Shown here: positions 6,678-12,431 of the stretch, piece by piece
How the letters are laid out: every line of letters starts with the position of its first letter
Numbering within the stretch: the first letter of the stretch is position 1
From: Bacteroidota bacterium
GTDB lineage: Bacteria > Bacteroidota > Kryptoniia > Kryptoniales > JAKASW01
DNA length: 12,431 bases
Reading direction: 5' to 3'
Assembly (NCBI GenBank): GCA_021796055.1
Contig: JAJYOS010000087.1
Span: 1 to 12,431 of the forward strand
The notes under the pieces: model-generated
Databases searched by the model: none
Told to the model about the DNA's origin: nothing
Seen by the model: only the letters and a program-made list of their open reading frames with translations
Program-made: the position numbers and the translations under genes

Positions 6678-6929
6678 ATGAAAATCAAGATTCTAGGCTC
6701 GGGGTGCGTGAACTGCCAAACGCTGGAAAAGAGAATGGTGGTCGCTCTCGATGAATTGGACGTAAAGGCAGAAATTGAGAAAGTACAGTCCTTTCAGGAT
6801 ATCGCGTCCTATGGCGTGATGAGCACTCCTGCTCTCGTCATTGATGGGAAGGTCCTCTTTCAGGGAATGGTGCCGAAGGTTGAAGTCCTGAAAGATATGG
6901 TGACCAGGTTCGGAGACGAGGGTAGTTGA
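6678..6929 (+). CDS. Small thioredoxin-fold protein with CVNC active site
   Basis: The 83-residue protein is shorter than normal thioredoxin (about 105) and matches the 'redox-active disulfide protein 2' / MTH895-like mini-thioredoxin type. It begins on the first strand (MKIKILGSGC), with the redox pair Cys10-Val-Asn-Cys13, a long helix, and the cis-Pro loop STPALVID with Pro51. There is no signal peptide, so it acts in the cytoplasm. AGGGAG lies 7 nt before the ATG. It sits 67 nt after the ArsR-family gene and 15 nt before the permease gene, a recurring neighbourhood for this family. A role passing electrons or a thiol-bound substrate to the permease is plausible but inferred. Confidence 0.92.
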   Translation: MKIKILGSGCVNCQTLEKRMVVALDELDVKAEIEKVQSFQDIASYGVMSTPALVIDGKVLFQGMVPKVEVLKDMVTRFGDEGS

Positions 6930-6944
6930 AGAGGCCCGAGGCAA

Positions 6945-8000
6945 TTGGCAATTGAAGTAACTTCTCCCGCCGCTTCCTCCGGCAGGATCGTCAGGCGATT
7001 TCTCCTTATCGCAATCAGTATGGTCGTGTGGATCATCGTTTACCTCCAGCTTCAAAACGGCGTGGATTGGCTCCTTTTCAGGTTTGCGGGTTTGAATCAC
7101 GATTCCAGATTGAGCGAAACCCTGAGGTTCTTCTTTTTCGAGGCGCCGAAAGTGCTGATGCTCCTTCTCCTGGTTGTCTTTGTAATCGGAATCGTCAGGA
7201 CGTACTTCTCAGCCGAGAATACGCGGAGAATCCTCGGCGGGAAAAAGACGTTCGTGGGAAATGTACTGGCTTCGCTCCTGGGAATTGTGACACCGTTCTG
7301 TTCATGTTCGGCAGTTCCGCTATTCATCGGCTTCGTTGAAGCCGGCGTTCCCCTCGGTGTCACGTTTTCTTTTCTGGTCGCCGCCCCGATGATAAACGAA
7401 ATAGCGGTAGTGCTTCTCCTGGGACTCTTCGGCTGGAAGACTGCGCTGCTGTACATATCGACCGGACTCGTTGTGGCCATATTTTCCGGCGTCGTGATCG
7501 GGAAAATGAAAATGGAAAGATTCGTGGAAGAGTGGGTCTTCAAGCTAAACTCAGCCGCCGGGGAACGATCGGAATCAAGACCGGCTTTTCATGAGCGGAT
7601 CGACATGGGGTTCCTTGCTGTGGCGGAGATAGTGGGAAAAGTCTGGCCTTATGTGCTCGTTGGAATCGCAGTGGGCGCCTGGATTCACGGTTTTGTCCCG
7701 GCAGATTTCATGGCGGGAATAATGGGGAAGTCGGCATGGTGGGCTGTGCCGGTGTCGGTGCTGATAGGGGTCCCGCTTTATTCGAACGCCGCAGGCATCA
7801 TCCCGATAGTACAGGCACTTATGGAAAAGGGAGCTTCATTGGGTACGGTACTCGCCTTCATGATGTCGGTAATCGGGCTGTCGTTTCCGGAGACGATCAT
7901 CCTACGGAAAGTATTGAAGATTCAGCTGATACTCGTTTTCGTCGGCACGGTCGCGGCCGGCATCATAATCGTCGGATATATATTCAACGCCATCTACTAG
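6945..8000 (+). CDS. ArsP/DUF318-family permease
   Basis: This 351-residue polytopic inner-membrane protein has about eight to nine hydrophobic segments (for example 18-38, 66-84, 140-160, 168-187, 225-245, 300-315, 327-348). Signature stretches are TPFCSCSAVPLFIGFVEAG (116-134), FLVAAPMINEIAV and GVPLYSNAAGIIPIVQALM; the GLSFPET loop is near 311-317. Cys119 and Cys121 (CSC) are its only cysteines. Family members include ArsP, which exports trivalent organoarsenicals; many homologues have no proven substrate. The start is TTG at 6945, with GAGG at 6938-6941 (3 nt away) and AAGAGG further up (10 nt). The first internal ATG (Met26) would cut into the first membrane segment, so TTG is preferred. 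It is the last gene of the ArsR-led operon. Confidence 0.9.
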   Translation: MAIEVTSPAASSGRIVRRFLLIAISMVVWIIVYLQLQNGVDWLLFRFAGLNHDSRLSETLRFFFFEAPKVLMLLLLVVFVIGIVRTYFSAENTRRILGGKKTFVGNVLASLLGIVTPFCSCSAVPLFIGFVEAGVPLGVTFSFLVAAPMINEIAVVLLLGLFGWKTALLYISTGLVVAIFSGVVIGKMKMERFVEEWVFKLNSAAGERSESRPAFHERIDMGFLAVAEIVGKVWPYVLVGIAVGAWIHGFVPADFMAGIMGKSAWWAVPVSVLIGVPLYSNAAGIIPIVQALMEKGASLGTVLAFMMSVIGLSFPETIILRKVLKIQLILVFVGTVAAGIIIVGYIFNAIY

Positions 8001-8018
8001 ACTTCGGGCAGGGCCTCC

Positions 8019-8054
8019 GTAGTGAAGACGCTCCAGAGGCGGGAGCACTACTTC
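8019..8054 (+). terminator. Possible 3' hairpin after the permease gene
   Basis: GCTCC (8030-8034) pairs with GGAGC (8042-8046) around a 7-nt loop, and outer arms GTAGT/ACTAC or GAAG/CTTC can extend it with bulges. It is followed at a distance by AAAAATTTG rather than a run of T. It may stop or stabilise the operon transcript, but it is not a textbook intrinsic terminator. Confidence 0.3.
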
Positions 8055-8079
8055 AGTTGGAAAAATTTGTTCGGCTTCA

Positions 8080-8105
8080 AGCCCGCTTATCTCTGCCGGC
8101 GGGCT
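8080..8105. terminator. Inverted repeat at the convergent permease / acyltransferase ends
   Basis: AGCCCGC (8080-8086) and GCGGGCT (8099-8105) form a perfect 7-bp stem with a 12-nt loop, overlapping the acyltransferase stop codon. Its position between convergent genes suggests a bidirectional transcript end. Neither strand has a T-tract after the stem, so this is tentative. Confidence 0.35.
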
Positions 8106-8898
8106 ATGCTACCTCTCCGCCCCACTCCCGCAGATGCGAAATGACGAAATCTATTATGCGGACGTTTTCCTGCTTGCCGGTACCTGAAATTGTCATAGGC
8201 TCGCCGAACGTCATGTAAATCGGCTCCTTTCTCCTGATCGGCCCGAGATCTTTCAGATGCTTTCCCATTCCCCAAAAGTCGGTTTTTATCGCGACCGGGA
8301 TCACCTGCACTTTTGCATTTGCAGCAAGTTTTACTCCGAGCGAATTGAATTTCTCCGGCATGAACTTCACCATCCGTGTGCTTTGTGGAAATATGATCAC
8401 GGAAGTTCCGGCAGACAACAGCTCCTGTCCCTTGCTCAGCACGACCATCAGGTCTTCCCTCGAGTTTTCCCTTCCGAGGACGATAGGATTCCTTGAGCGC
8501 ATGATGGCGCCGAAGAACGGGTGCCGTACGAGGCTCTCCTTGACTACGAAAGTAGCTTCCTTTTCGGAAGCGATTATTCCCGGGAATACCATCGTCTCGA
8601 GCGTGCTCATATGGTTGCTTACGAAGACAGCCGGTCCCGAACTCTTGCGTATGTTGTCAAGACCGACGATGTGAAATCTACCGCCGCAGCTCTCTATCAG
8701 CCTGAAAATGTCTATCGAAGATTGTACCCAGGCCTCCCTGTCGTATCTCCCCTCCATCGCTTCCTTCCTGCATCTGAGGACGATGGAAATGTATTTGCTC
8801 ATGAAATACACCCGCGTGTTGAGCGCCAGTATGTCTCCGATGGCTCGCGGTGAGTCGTCGGGAGTGTCGTAGTTATCTGATGTGAAAAGCTTCTGCAT
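8104..8898 (-). CDS. PlsC-like 1-acyl-glycerol-3-phosphate acyltransferase family protein with altered motifs
   Basis: This 264-residue protein belongs to the PlsC/LPLAT fold. Visible motifs: block I is NHMSTLE (95-101), block II includes NPIVLGRENSRED (137-149), block III is FPQSTR (170-175), and block IV is VIPVAIKTDFWG (199-210). The canonical forms are NHxxxxD and FPEGTR, so the acidic residue after His is Glu and the Glu of block III is Gln. The catalytic His96 and Arg175 are kept. The family moves acyl groups from acyl-ACP or acyl-CoA to lysophosphatidate or related acceptors at the inner membrane. The substitutions suggest a different acceptor or a specialised subfamily. GGAG lies 13 nt before the ATG, rather far. 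It follows the reductase gene on the same strand with an 89-nt gap, probably one operon. Confidence 0.85.
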   Translation of the reverse strand: MQKLFTSDNYDTPDDSPRAIGDILALNTRVYFMSKYISIVLRCRKEAMEGRYDREAWVQSSIDIFRLIESCGGRFHIVGLDNIRKSSGPAVFVSNHMSTLETMVFPGIIASEKEATFVVKESLVRHPFFGAIMRSRNPIVLGRENSREDLMVVLSKGQELLSAGTSVIIFPQSTRMVKFMPEKFNSLGVKLAANAKVQVIPVAIKTDFWGMGKHLKDLGPIRRKEPIYMTFGEPMTISGTGKQENVRIIDFVISHLREWGGEVA

Positions 8899-8987
8899 TA
8901 CAGTTCTATATCTCCTCTAGCTGGGAAGGGAAAGACCGTTTATTTATCGGCATGGCCGGGACACCGCGAAGACGGGAAGAGTAATCG

Positions 8988-10004
8988 TCAGACATTCACT
9001 ACCACTTTTCCGGTCGTTGCCCCGGACTGGAACACCATGACCGCTTCTTTAAGCCTGTCGAAAGCGAACACTTTTCCAACGTAGGGTTTCTCAAGATGCA
9101 ATTCCTGAATCTCATCGAGGAGAATCCTCAGCATGTCGACCCGGTCGTAGAGCCAAATCAGATTGAAGCCGAGGATCGACCTGTTGGACTCGATCAGATT
9201 AAGGGTGTGGTAGCGGGGCATCGTAATAAACTGCAGCGCAAGCTTGATGTAGTTCGGTCTCCTGCCTGGTGAGGCAAATTGCGAGAGGCCGTATGCCACC
9301 ATGCGGCCGGTTGTCGCAAGGAAATCGAAACTGTCTTTCTGTATCTTCCCGCCTATCGCGTCCAATACGAGATCCAATTTCCTGCCGGAAAGGGTTTGTG
9401 CGAGTTCATTTCTGAAATTGCCGTTCCTGACAATAATATCGTCAAATCCCTCGGACTTCAGCAAGTCTACCTTTGACTCGTTCCCGACTGTGCCGATAGT
9501 ATAGGCGGAAAATTTCTTCGCGATGCGGTTAGCGTAAATCCCGACTCCGCCCGCTCCGCTGTGTATCAGCACCCTCTGTCCCTCTCTTAAATTGCCGAGC
9601 GGAAGGAGTGCGTAGTATGCCGTCAAAGCCTGTACGATGAAAGAAGCTCCTTCCTCGTAAGACCAGCCGTCCGGGATTCGAGTAACGTACCTCCTGTCTA
9701 TGTTGAGGTGACTGGTGTAGGCGCCGAAGCGGACCGAACCCATGATACGATCGCCGATAGCGAAATCCGTCACCATGCTCCCCTTGTCGATTACGTTTCC
9801 GCTGAATTCGAGCCCCGGTATGAAGTCTTTTTTCGGTGCTGCCTTATAAAGTCCGAGAATTGTAAACACGTCGGCGAAGTTAAGGCCGATCGACCTGATC
9901 TCTATGCAGACTTCGTTATCTCCCGGTCGTCCGATTTCTTCTTTAACTAATCTTAAGTTGTTAAGTGAACCGACTTTTGTCATTCGGTAAGAACTTCTGT
10001 ACAT
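8988..10004 (-). CDS. Medium-chain NAD(P)H-dependent reductase, VAT-1 / quinone-oxidoreductase type
   Basis: The 338-residue protein has the two-domain MDR layout: a GroES-like N-terminal part with RSIGLNFADVFTILGLY (37-53) and FIPGLEFSGNVID (61-73), and a Rossmann domain with VLIHSGAGGVGIYANRIAKK, nucleotide loop SGAGGVG at 149-155, then DLVLDAIGG (211-219). It ends GATTGKVVVNV, like quinone oxidoreductases. Only one cysteine occurs in the N-terminal part (Cys33), so the structural zinc site of alcohol dehydrogenases is missing; a zinc-independent enone or quinone reductase is expected in the cytosol. AGAGGGG lies 4 nt before the ATG at 10004, and the first strand aligns with the family from about SYRMTKVG, so the start looks right. 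Substrate unknown; it leads a likely two-gene operon with the PlsC-like gene. Confidence 0.88.
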   Translation of the reverse strand: MYRSSYRMTKVGSLNNLRLVKEEIGRPGDNEVCIEIRSIGLNFADVFTILGLYKAAPKKDFIPGLEFSGNVIDKGSMVTDFAIGDRIMGSVRFGAYTSHLNIDRRYVTRIPDGWSYEEGASFIVQALTAYYALLPLGNLREGQRVLIHSGAGGVGIYANRIAKKFSAYTIGTVGNESKVDLLKSEGFDDIIVRNGNFRNELAQTLSGRKLDLVLDAIGGKIQKDSFDFLATTGRMVAYGLSQFASPGRRPNYIKLALQFITMPRYHTLNLIESNRSILGFNLIWLYDRVDMLRILLDEIQELHLEKPYVGKVFAFDRLKEAVMVFQSGATTGKVVVNV

Positions 10005-10055
10005 TTAACCCCTCTGCGGATTCCGGTGAAATTACGTTTTGCGGATCTCATTATT

Positions 10056-10084
10056 AACTTAATCCCGATTTCCCTTTCAGTCAA
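10056..10084 (-). promoter_or_regulatory. Possible promoter of the reductase / acyltransferase operon
   Basis: On the minus strand TTGACT (10079-10084), a 17-bp spacer and TAAGTT (10056-10061) could serve as -35 and -10, giving a leader of about 45 nt. The -35 is strong and the -10 weak (3 of 6 consensus bases). Confidence 0.35.
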
Positions 10085-10184
10085 GATTTCCCAACCGCTA
10101 CGGAATGTGATGGGGATGGAACTTAATTCTCCGTTCGTCGTAGATACACAACGAGCCGTTTGCTTCGGTGCAACAGGAAACGAA

Positions 10185-10193
10185 AGGGAGGAG
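10185..10193 (+). promoter_or_regulatory. Strong ribosome binding site deciding the start at 10196
   Basis: AGGGAGGAG ends 2 nt before ATG at 10196, with its GGAGG core 4 nt away. A longer in-frame reading from TTG at 10160 would translate this purine-rich site into a run of Arg, Lys and Gly and has no Shine-Dalgarno of its own. The ATG is therefore preferred. Confidence 0.75.
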
Positions 10194-10195
10194 TT

Positions 10196-10906
10196 ATGAA
10201 CACGCTGACAATGGCATTGCTCACACAGACGATGATGTGGCTTGGAATGCTTCAGGGGTTTGCATGGAATGGTACTTACGACCCAACAAATACCGGAAAA
10301 ATGACGAGCACGGAGACTATTCAGAAGACGCTGAAAATCAGCTCCGGCAGCACGATATTGCTCGATACAGAGTATGGAAATGTGACCATCAGAGGATATG
10401 AAGGGCGGGACATCAAGGTGGAGTTGCGGATGGAAGGAACAGGGGAGAACACAGCAGACTTTCGTTTTACGCATGATTATTTCGCAGACCAGGTGACGCT
10501 GAAAGCGTGGTTTGAAAGGGGCGATGAAGGATACAATAACAGAATGGGAAAAATCGACTTCCTCATCCTGGTCCCATGGGATTCCTCCTACTCATTCTCG
10601 ACTGCTACCAGAATAGGTAACATCGATGCCGAGATTTCGGCCAATACAAAGAGTGCCGATCTGTCGACCGAAATGGGAAGCGTGTCGGTGAAGATCCCAT
10701 GCAATTACGGCGCTGACATCGATGCCGTTACGCGCGGGGCGGGTAACGTACAGGTTTCACCCCTATACATGTTCTGCGAGCCGTGCTTCAAGTCTTACGT
10801 GAACAAGAGCGACCACCTGAAGGGAAGGATGAACGGAGGCGGGCCCTCAATTAACGCCTCTACGGGAATCGGGAGCGTTTACTTCCAGGTAGCGCCCCAC
10901 GAGTGA
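10196..10906 (+). CDS. Exported DUF4097-like beta-repeat protein
   Basis: This 236-residue protein starts with a hydrophobic signal-like segment (about 5-23, MALLTQTMMWLGMLQGFA) that oddly has no basic residue before it. After that it is mostly short beta-strand repeats: ILLDTEYGNVTIRGYEG (54-70), TATRIGNIDAEI, ADLSTEMGSVSVKIP, INASTGIGSVYF. The recurring pattern G-(N/S)-(V/I)-x-(V/I/A) resembles the DUF4097 'putative adhesin' right-handed beta-helix found in many envelope proteins of Bacteroidota and others; its biochemical function is not established. Cysteines occur at 169, 194 and 197, the last two as CEPC, which could form a disulfide or bind a ligand in the periplasm. It stands alone: it diverges from the reductase operon and converges on recG. 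Confidence 0.75.
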   Translation: MNTLTMALLTQTMMWLGMLQGFAWNGTYDPTNTGKMTSTETIQKTLKISSGSTILLDTEYGNVTIRGYEGRDIKVELRMEGTGENTADFRFTHDYFADQVTLKAWFERGDEGYNNRMGKIDFLILVPWDSSYSFSTATRIGNIDAEISANTKSADLSTEMGSVSVKIPCNYGADIDAVTRGAGNVQVSPLYMFCEPCFKSYVNKSDHLKGRMNGGGPSINASTGIGSVYFQVAPHE

Positions 10907-10934
10907 TGGCTGCGTGAGATCACCACTCCAGAGA

Positions 10935-10959
10935 GGCCGCGGCTCCTCAAGTTGCGGCC
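10935..10959. terminator. GC-rich inverted repeat between convergent genes
   Basis: GGCCGC (10935-10940) and GCGGCC (10954-10959) form a perfect 6-bp GC-only stem with a 13-nt loop, 29 nt after the DUF4097-like stop codon. No T-tract follows, so it may be a weak or Rho-assisted terminator or only an mRNA 3'-end stabiliser. Confidence 0.4.
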
Positions 10960-10984
10960 CCTGAATGCTCTGTCTCTTCCACGA

Positions 10985-11010
10985 TTGAGCCGGAGCTTTC
11001 GGCGGCTCAA
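10985..11010. terminator. Inverted repeat overlapping the recG stop codon
   Basis: TTGAGCCG (10985-10992) pairs perfectly with CGGCTCAA (11003-11010) over 8 bp with a 10-nt loop. It covers the recG stop (TCA at 11007-11009 on the plus strand). A T-tract is absent on both strands. Together with the repeat at 10935-10959 it probably marks the transcript end zone between convergent genes. Confidence 0.4.
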
Positions 11011-12431
11011 CTAGCCTGAAGGAACTCGAAACTTTCCTTGTAGTTCTTCTCGAGAACCTCGCGTATGCCCGCGTGCCGACTATCTCTAAGGTGGGGGTCC
11101 TCCTCGGCGACGTGGAACGCCGATTTCCTCGCCTGAACGATTATGTCCCTGTCCTTCATGAGGTCTGCCAGTCTCAGCGGGGGGAGCCCGCTCTGTTTCG
11201 TCCCGAAGAACTCGCCGGGCCCTCTCAGCATGAGGTCGTACTCCGCGATCTTGAATCCGTCGGTGGTCGATGTAAAAAGCTTCAGCCGCTGGTATGCCGC
11301 GGCGTCTTCCCTTGTTTGAATTTTCTTCTCGTCCAGATGCTTGTCGTCGGTCATCAGTATGCAGTAAGACTGGTGTATGCCGCGTCCGATTCTGCCTCTC
11401 AATTGGTGCAACTGGCTCAGTCCGAACCGTTCCGCGTGTTCGATTATCATGACCGTGGCATTCGGAATATCGATTCCGACTTCGATGACCGTCGTCGCCA
11501 CGAGTATGTTGATTGCGTTCTTCTTAAATGCCGCCATGACATCGTTCTTCTCGGTTTCGGTCATTTGCCCGTGTATTAGACCGACCTTGAATCCCCTGAA
11601 TGTCTCATCCCTGAGATTAACGAAGCTCTGAGTGGCTGCTTTCAAATCCGATTTCTCGGTTTCGTTTACCAGCGGATAAACGATGAAGACCTGTCTCCCC
11701 GCGAGGACCTGTTCGCGGATGAACTTATAAACTTTGTCCCTGTGCGATTCGCCGCGGAGTGCCGTCTTAATGCCTTTTCTCCCCGTCGGCATCTCGTCGA
11801 TCACCGACACGTCGAGGTCACCGTATATAGTGAGTGAAAGGGTGCGTGGAATGGGGGTGGCGGTCATGACGAGCAAATGCGGGTTTTCGCCCTTCTCCTG
11901 CAGCGCCATCCGCTGGACGACACCGAAGCGATGCTGCTCGTCCACCACAATTAGCCCCAAATTGCTAAACTTTACCCCTTCCTGAATGATCGCGTGCGTG
12001 CCGATGACCACGGACGCCCTTCCGGTTTCTATGTCGTGATATATCTGCCCGCGTTCGCTCTTCTTCTGTCCTCCGACGAGGATTGCCGATTGAACTCCCA
12101 GCAGGTCGAGATACTGCCTGATGTTCGCGAAGTGCTGGGCGGCCAGAATCTCCGTTGGAGCCATGAACGCGGCCTGATATCCGCTTTCGACGGTGATGAG
12201 CATGGTTATGAGTGCGACGATTGTTTTCCCGCTCCCGACATCGCCCTGTAGGAGCCTGTGCATAGGGTGAGCGAGGCGAATGTCGCTTAGTATCTCGTTC
12301 AATACCTTTTTCTGCGAGCCGGTCAGCTTGAAAGGGAGGAGGTCGTTGACAAGTCTTCTGACAAGCTCACCCGAATCTCTCATCGAGATTCCGCTTGCGT
12401 GTCTGATAGCATTTCTTCTTATAGCAAGGAG
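11007..12431 (-). CDS. recG: ATP-dependent DNA helicase RecG (N-terminal part outside the window)
   Basis: The minus-strand frame is open to the right edge; 474 residues are visible of a protein usually near 700, so the wedge/OB-fold part that grips branched DNA is missing. Seen in order: the pre-helicase region LLPFKLTGSQKKVLNEI, Walker A LLQGDVGSGKT (GDVGSGKT encoded near 12222-12245), motif Ia APTEILAAQHF, Walker B VVDEQHRFGV (the RecG-type DEQH box), motif III MTATPIPRTL, motif IV region VFIVYPLV, motif V VATTVIEVGIDIPNA, motif VI QLRGRIGRG, and the RecG C-terminal LMLRGPGEFFGTKQSGLP. RecG remodels stalled replication forks and branch-migrates Holliday junctions in the cytoplasm. The Met at 12383 is internal: 16 further in-frame codons continue upstream (LLAIRRNAIRHASGIS) and fit the family, so it is not the true start. 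Confidence 0.97.
   Translation of the reverse strand, partial: LLAIRRNAIRHASGISMRDSGELVRRLVNDLLPFKLTGSQKKVLNEILSDIRLAHPMHRLLQGDVGSGKTIVALITMLITVESGYQAAFMAPTEILAAQHFANIRQYLDLLGVQSAILVGGQKKSERGQIYHDIETGRASVVIGTHAIIQEGVKFSNLGLIVVDEQHRFGVVQRMALQEKGENPHLLVMTATPIPRTLSLTIYGDLDVSVIDEMPTGRKGIKTALRGESHRDKVYKFIREQVLAGRQVFIVYPLVNETEKSDLKAATQSFVNLRDETFRGFKVGLIHGQMTETEKNDVMAAFKKNAINILVATTVIEVGIDIPNATVMIIEHAERFGLSQLHQLRGRIGRGIHQSYCILMTDDKHLDEKKIQTREDAAAYQRLKLFTSTTDGFKIAEYDLMLRGPGEFFGTKQSGLPPLRLADLMKDRDIIVQARKSAFHVAEEDPHLRDSRHAGIREVLEKNYKESFEFLQAS

Larger units (their letters stand above)
10005..10195. other. Divergent intergenic region between the reductase and the exported DUF4097-like gene
   Basis: This 191-bp gap contains the possible leftward promoter, ribosome binding sites at both edges, and no ORF with support. 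I could not pick a convincing -35/-10 pair for the rightward gene; TAGATA at 10141 is a candidate -10 without a matching -35. Confidence 0.5.

Noticed and set aside
10004..10012. TTAACCCCT, half of the sigma-FecR palindrome, upstream of the reductase
   Set aside because: It is explained as the reverse complement of the reductase ribosome binding site (AGGGGTTAA); the other half of the palindrome is missing.
10160..10195. TTG start giving a 12-residue longer, basic N-terminus for the DUF4097-like protein
   Set aside because: It would supply the positive charges missing from the signal peptide, but those codons are the purine-rich Shine-Dalgarno of the ATG at 10196, and no ribosome site precedes the TTG.
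9980..10474. Minus-strand frame of 164 codons spanning the divergent region
   Set aside because: It overlaps the start of the reductase and a third of the exported protein on opposite sides, lacks a family match and has no good ribosome site.
12336..12383. Met at 12383 as the start of a short RecG
   Set aside because: The frame stays open to the window edge with RecG-like residues, so the gene is cut by the edge and not truncated.

Overview
The window looks like a chromosomal segment of a Gram-negative bacterium of the Bacteroidota/Chlorobiota/Ignavibacteriota (FCB) neighbourhood. The main reason is the cell-surface-signalling operon at the left: an ECF sigma factor, a FecR-type anti-sigma factor with the extra C-terminal domain common in Bacteroidota, and a TonB-dependent receptor that joins an STN signalling domain to a carboxypeptidase-regulatory-like (CarboxypepD_reg) domain. 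The base composition is moderate. No phage, IS element, CRISPR array, tRNA or rRNA was recognised. The phylum assignment is an inference.

Layout, left to right. (1) 1-4840, minus strand: sigma factor -> FecR -> TonB-dependent receptor. The receptor is open for about 1,017 codons and runs off the left edge. A perfect 14-bp palindrome lies between the sigma and FecR genes. (2) 4841-5156: a divergent intergenic region with a good sigma-70-like promoter for the rightward gene, repeated 8-mers and a 5'-UTR hairpin. (3) 5157-6179, plus: an NAD-dependent SDR-family enzyme closest in motifs to short-chain-type L-threonine 3-dehydrogenase, ended by a clear intrinsic terminator. (4) 6263-8000, plus: a three-gene thiol-rich cassette of ArsR-family repressor, miniature CxxC thioredoxin-fold protein and ArsP/DUF318 permease. 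An 18-bp palindrome overlaps the predicted -10 and start point, just ahead of the repressor gene. (5) 8104-10004, minus: a zinc-independent medium-chain reductase (VAT-1/quinone-oxidoreductase type) followed by a PlsC-like acyltransferase with altered catalytic motifs. (6) 10196-10906, plus: an exported DUF4097-like beta-repeat protein. (7) 11007 to the right edge, minus: the helicase half of RecG, missing its N-terminal wedge part.

How the genes may work together. The left operon is a self-contained outer-membrane-to-sigma-factor signalling and uptake system whose ligand cannot be read from sequence. The ArsR-thioredoxin-permease set is probably autoregulated and handles a thiol-reactive compound, with arsenicals the best family-based guess. 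The reductase-acyltransferase pair may act on lipid or other hydrophobic substrates. No wholly new system was found. The most noteworthy points are the operator nested in a promoter and upstream terminator, the altered PlsC catalytic motifs, and the thiol inventory of the permease cassette.
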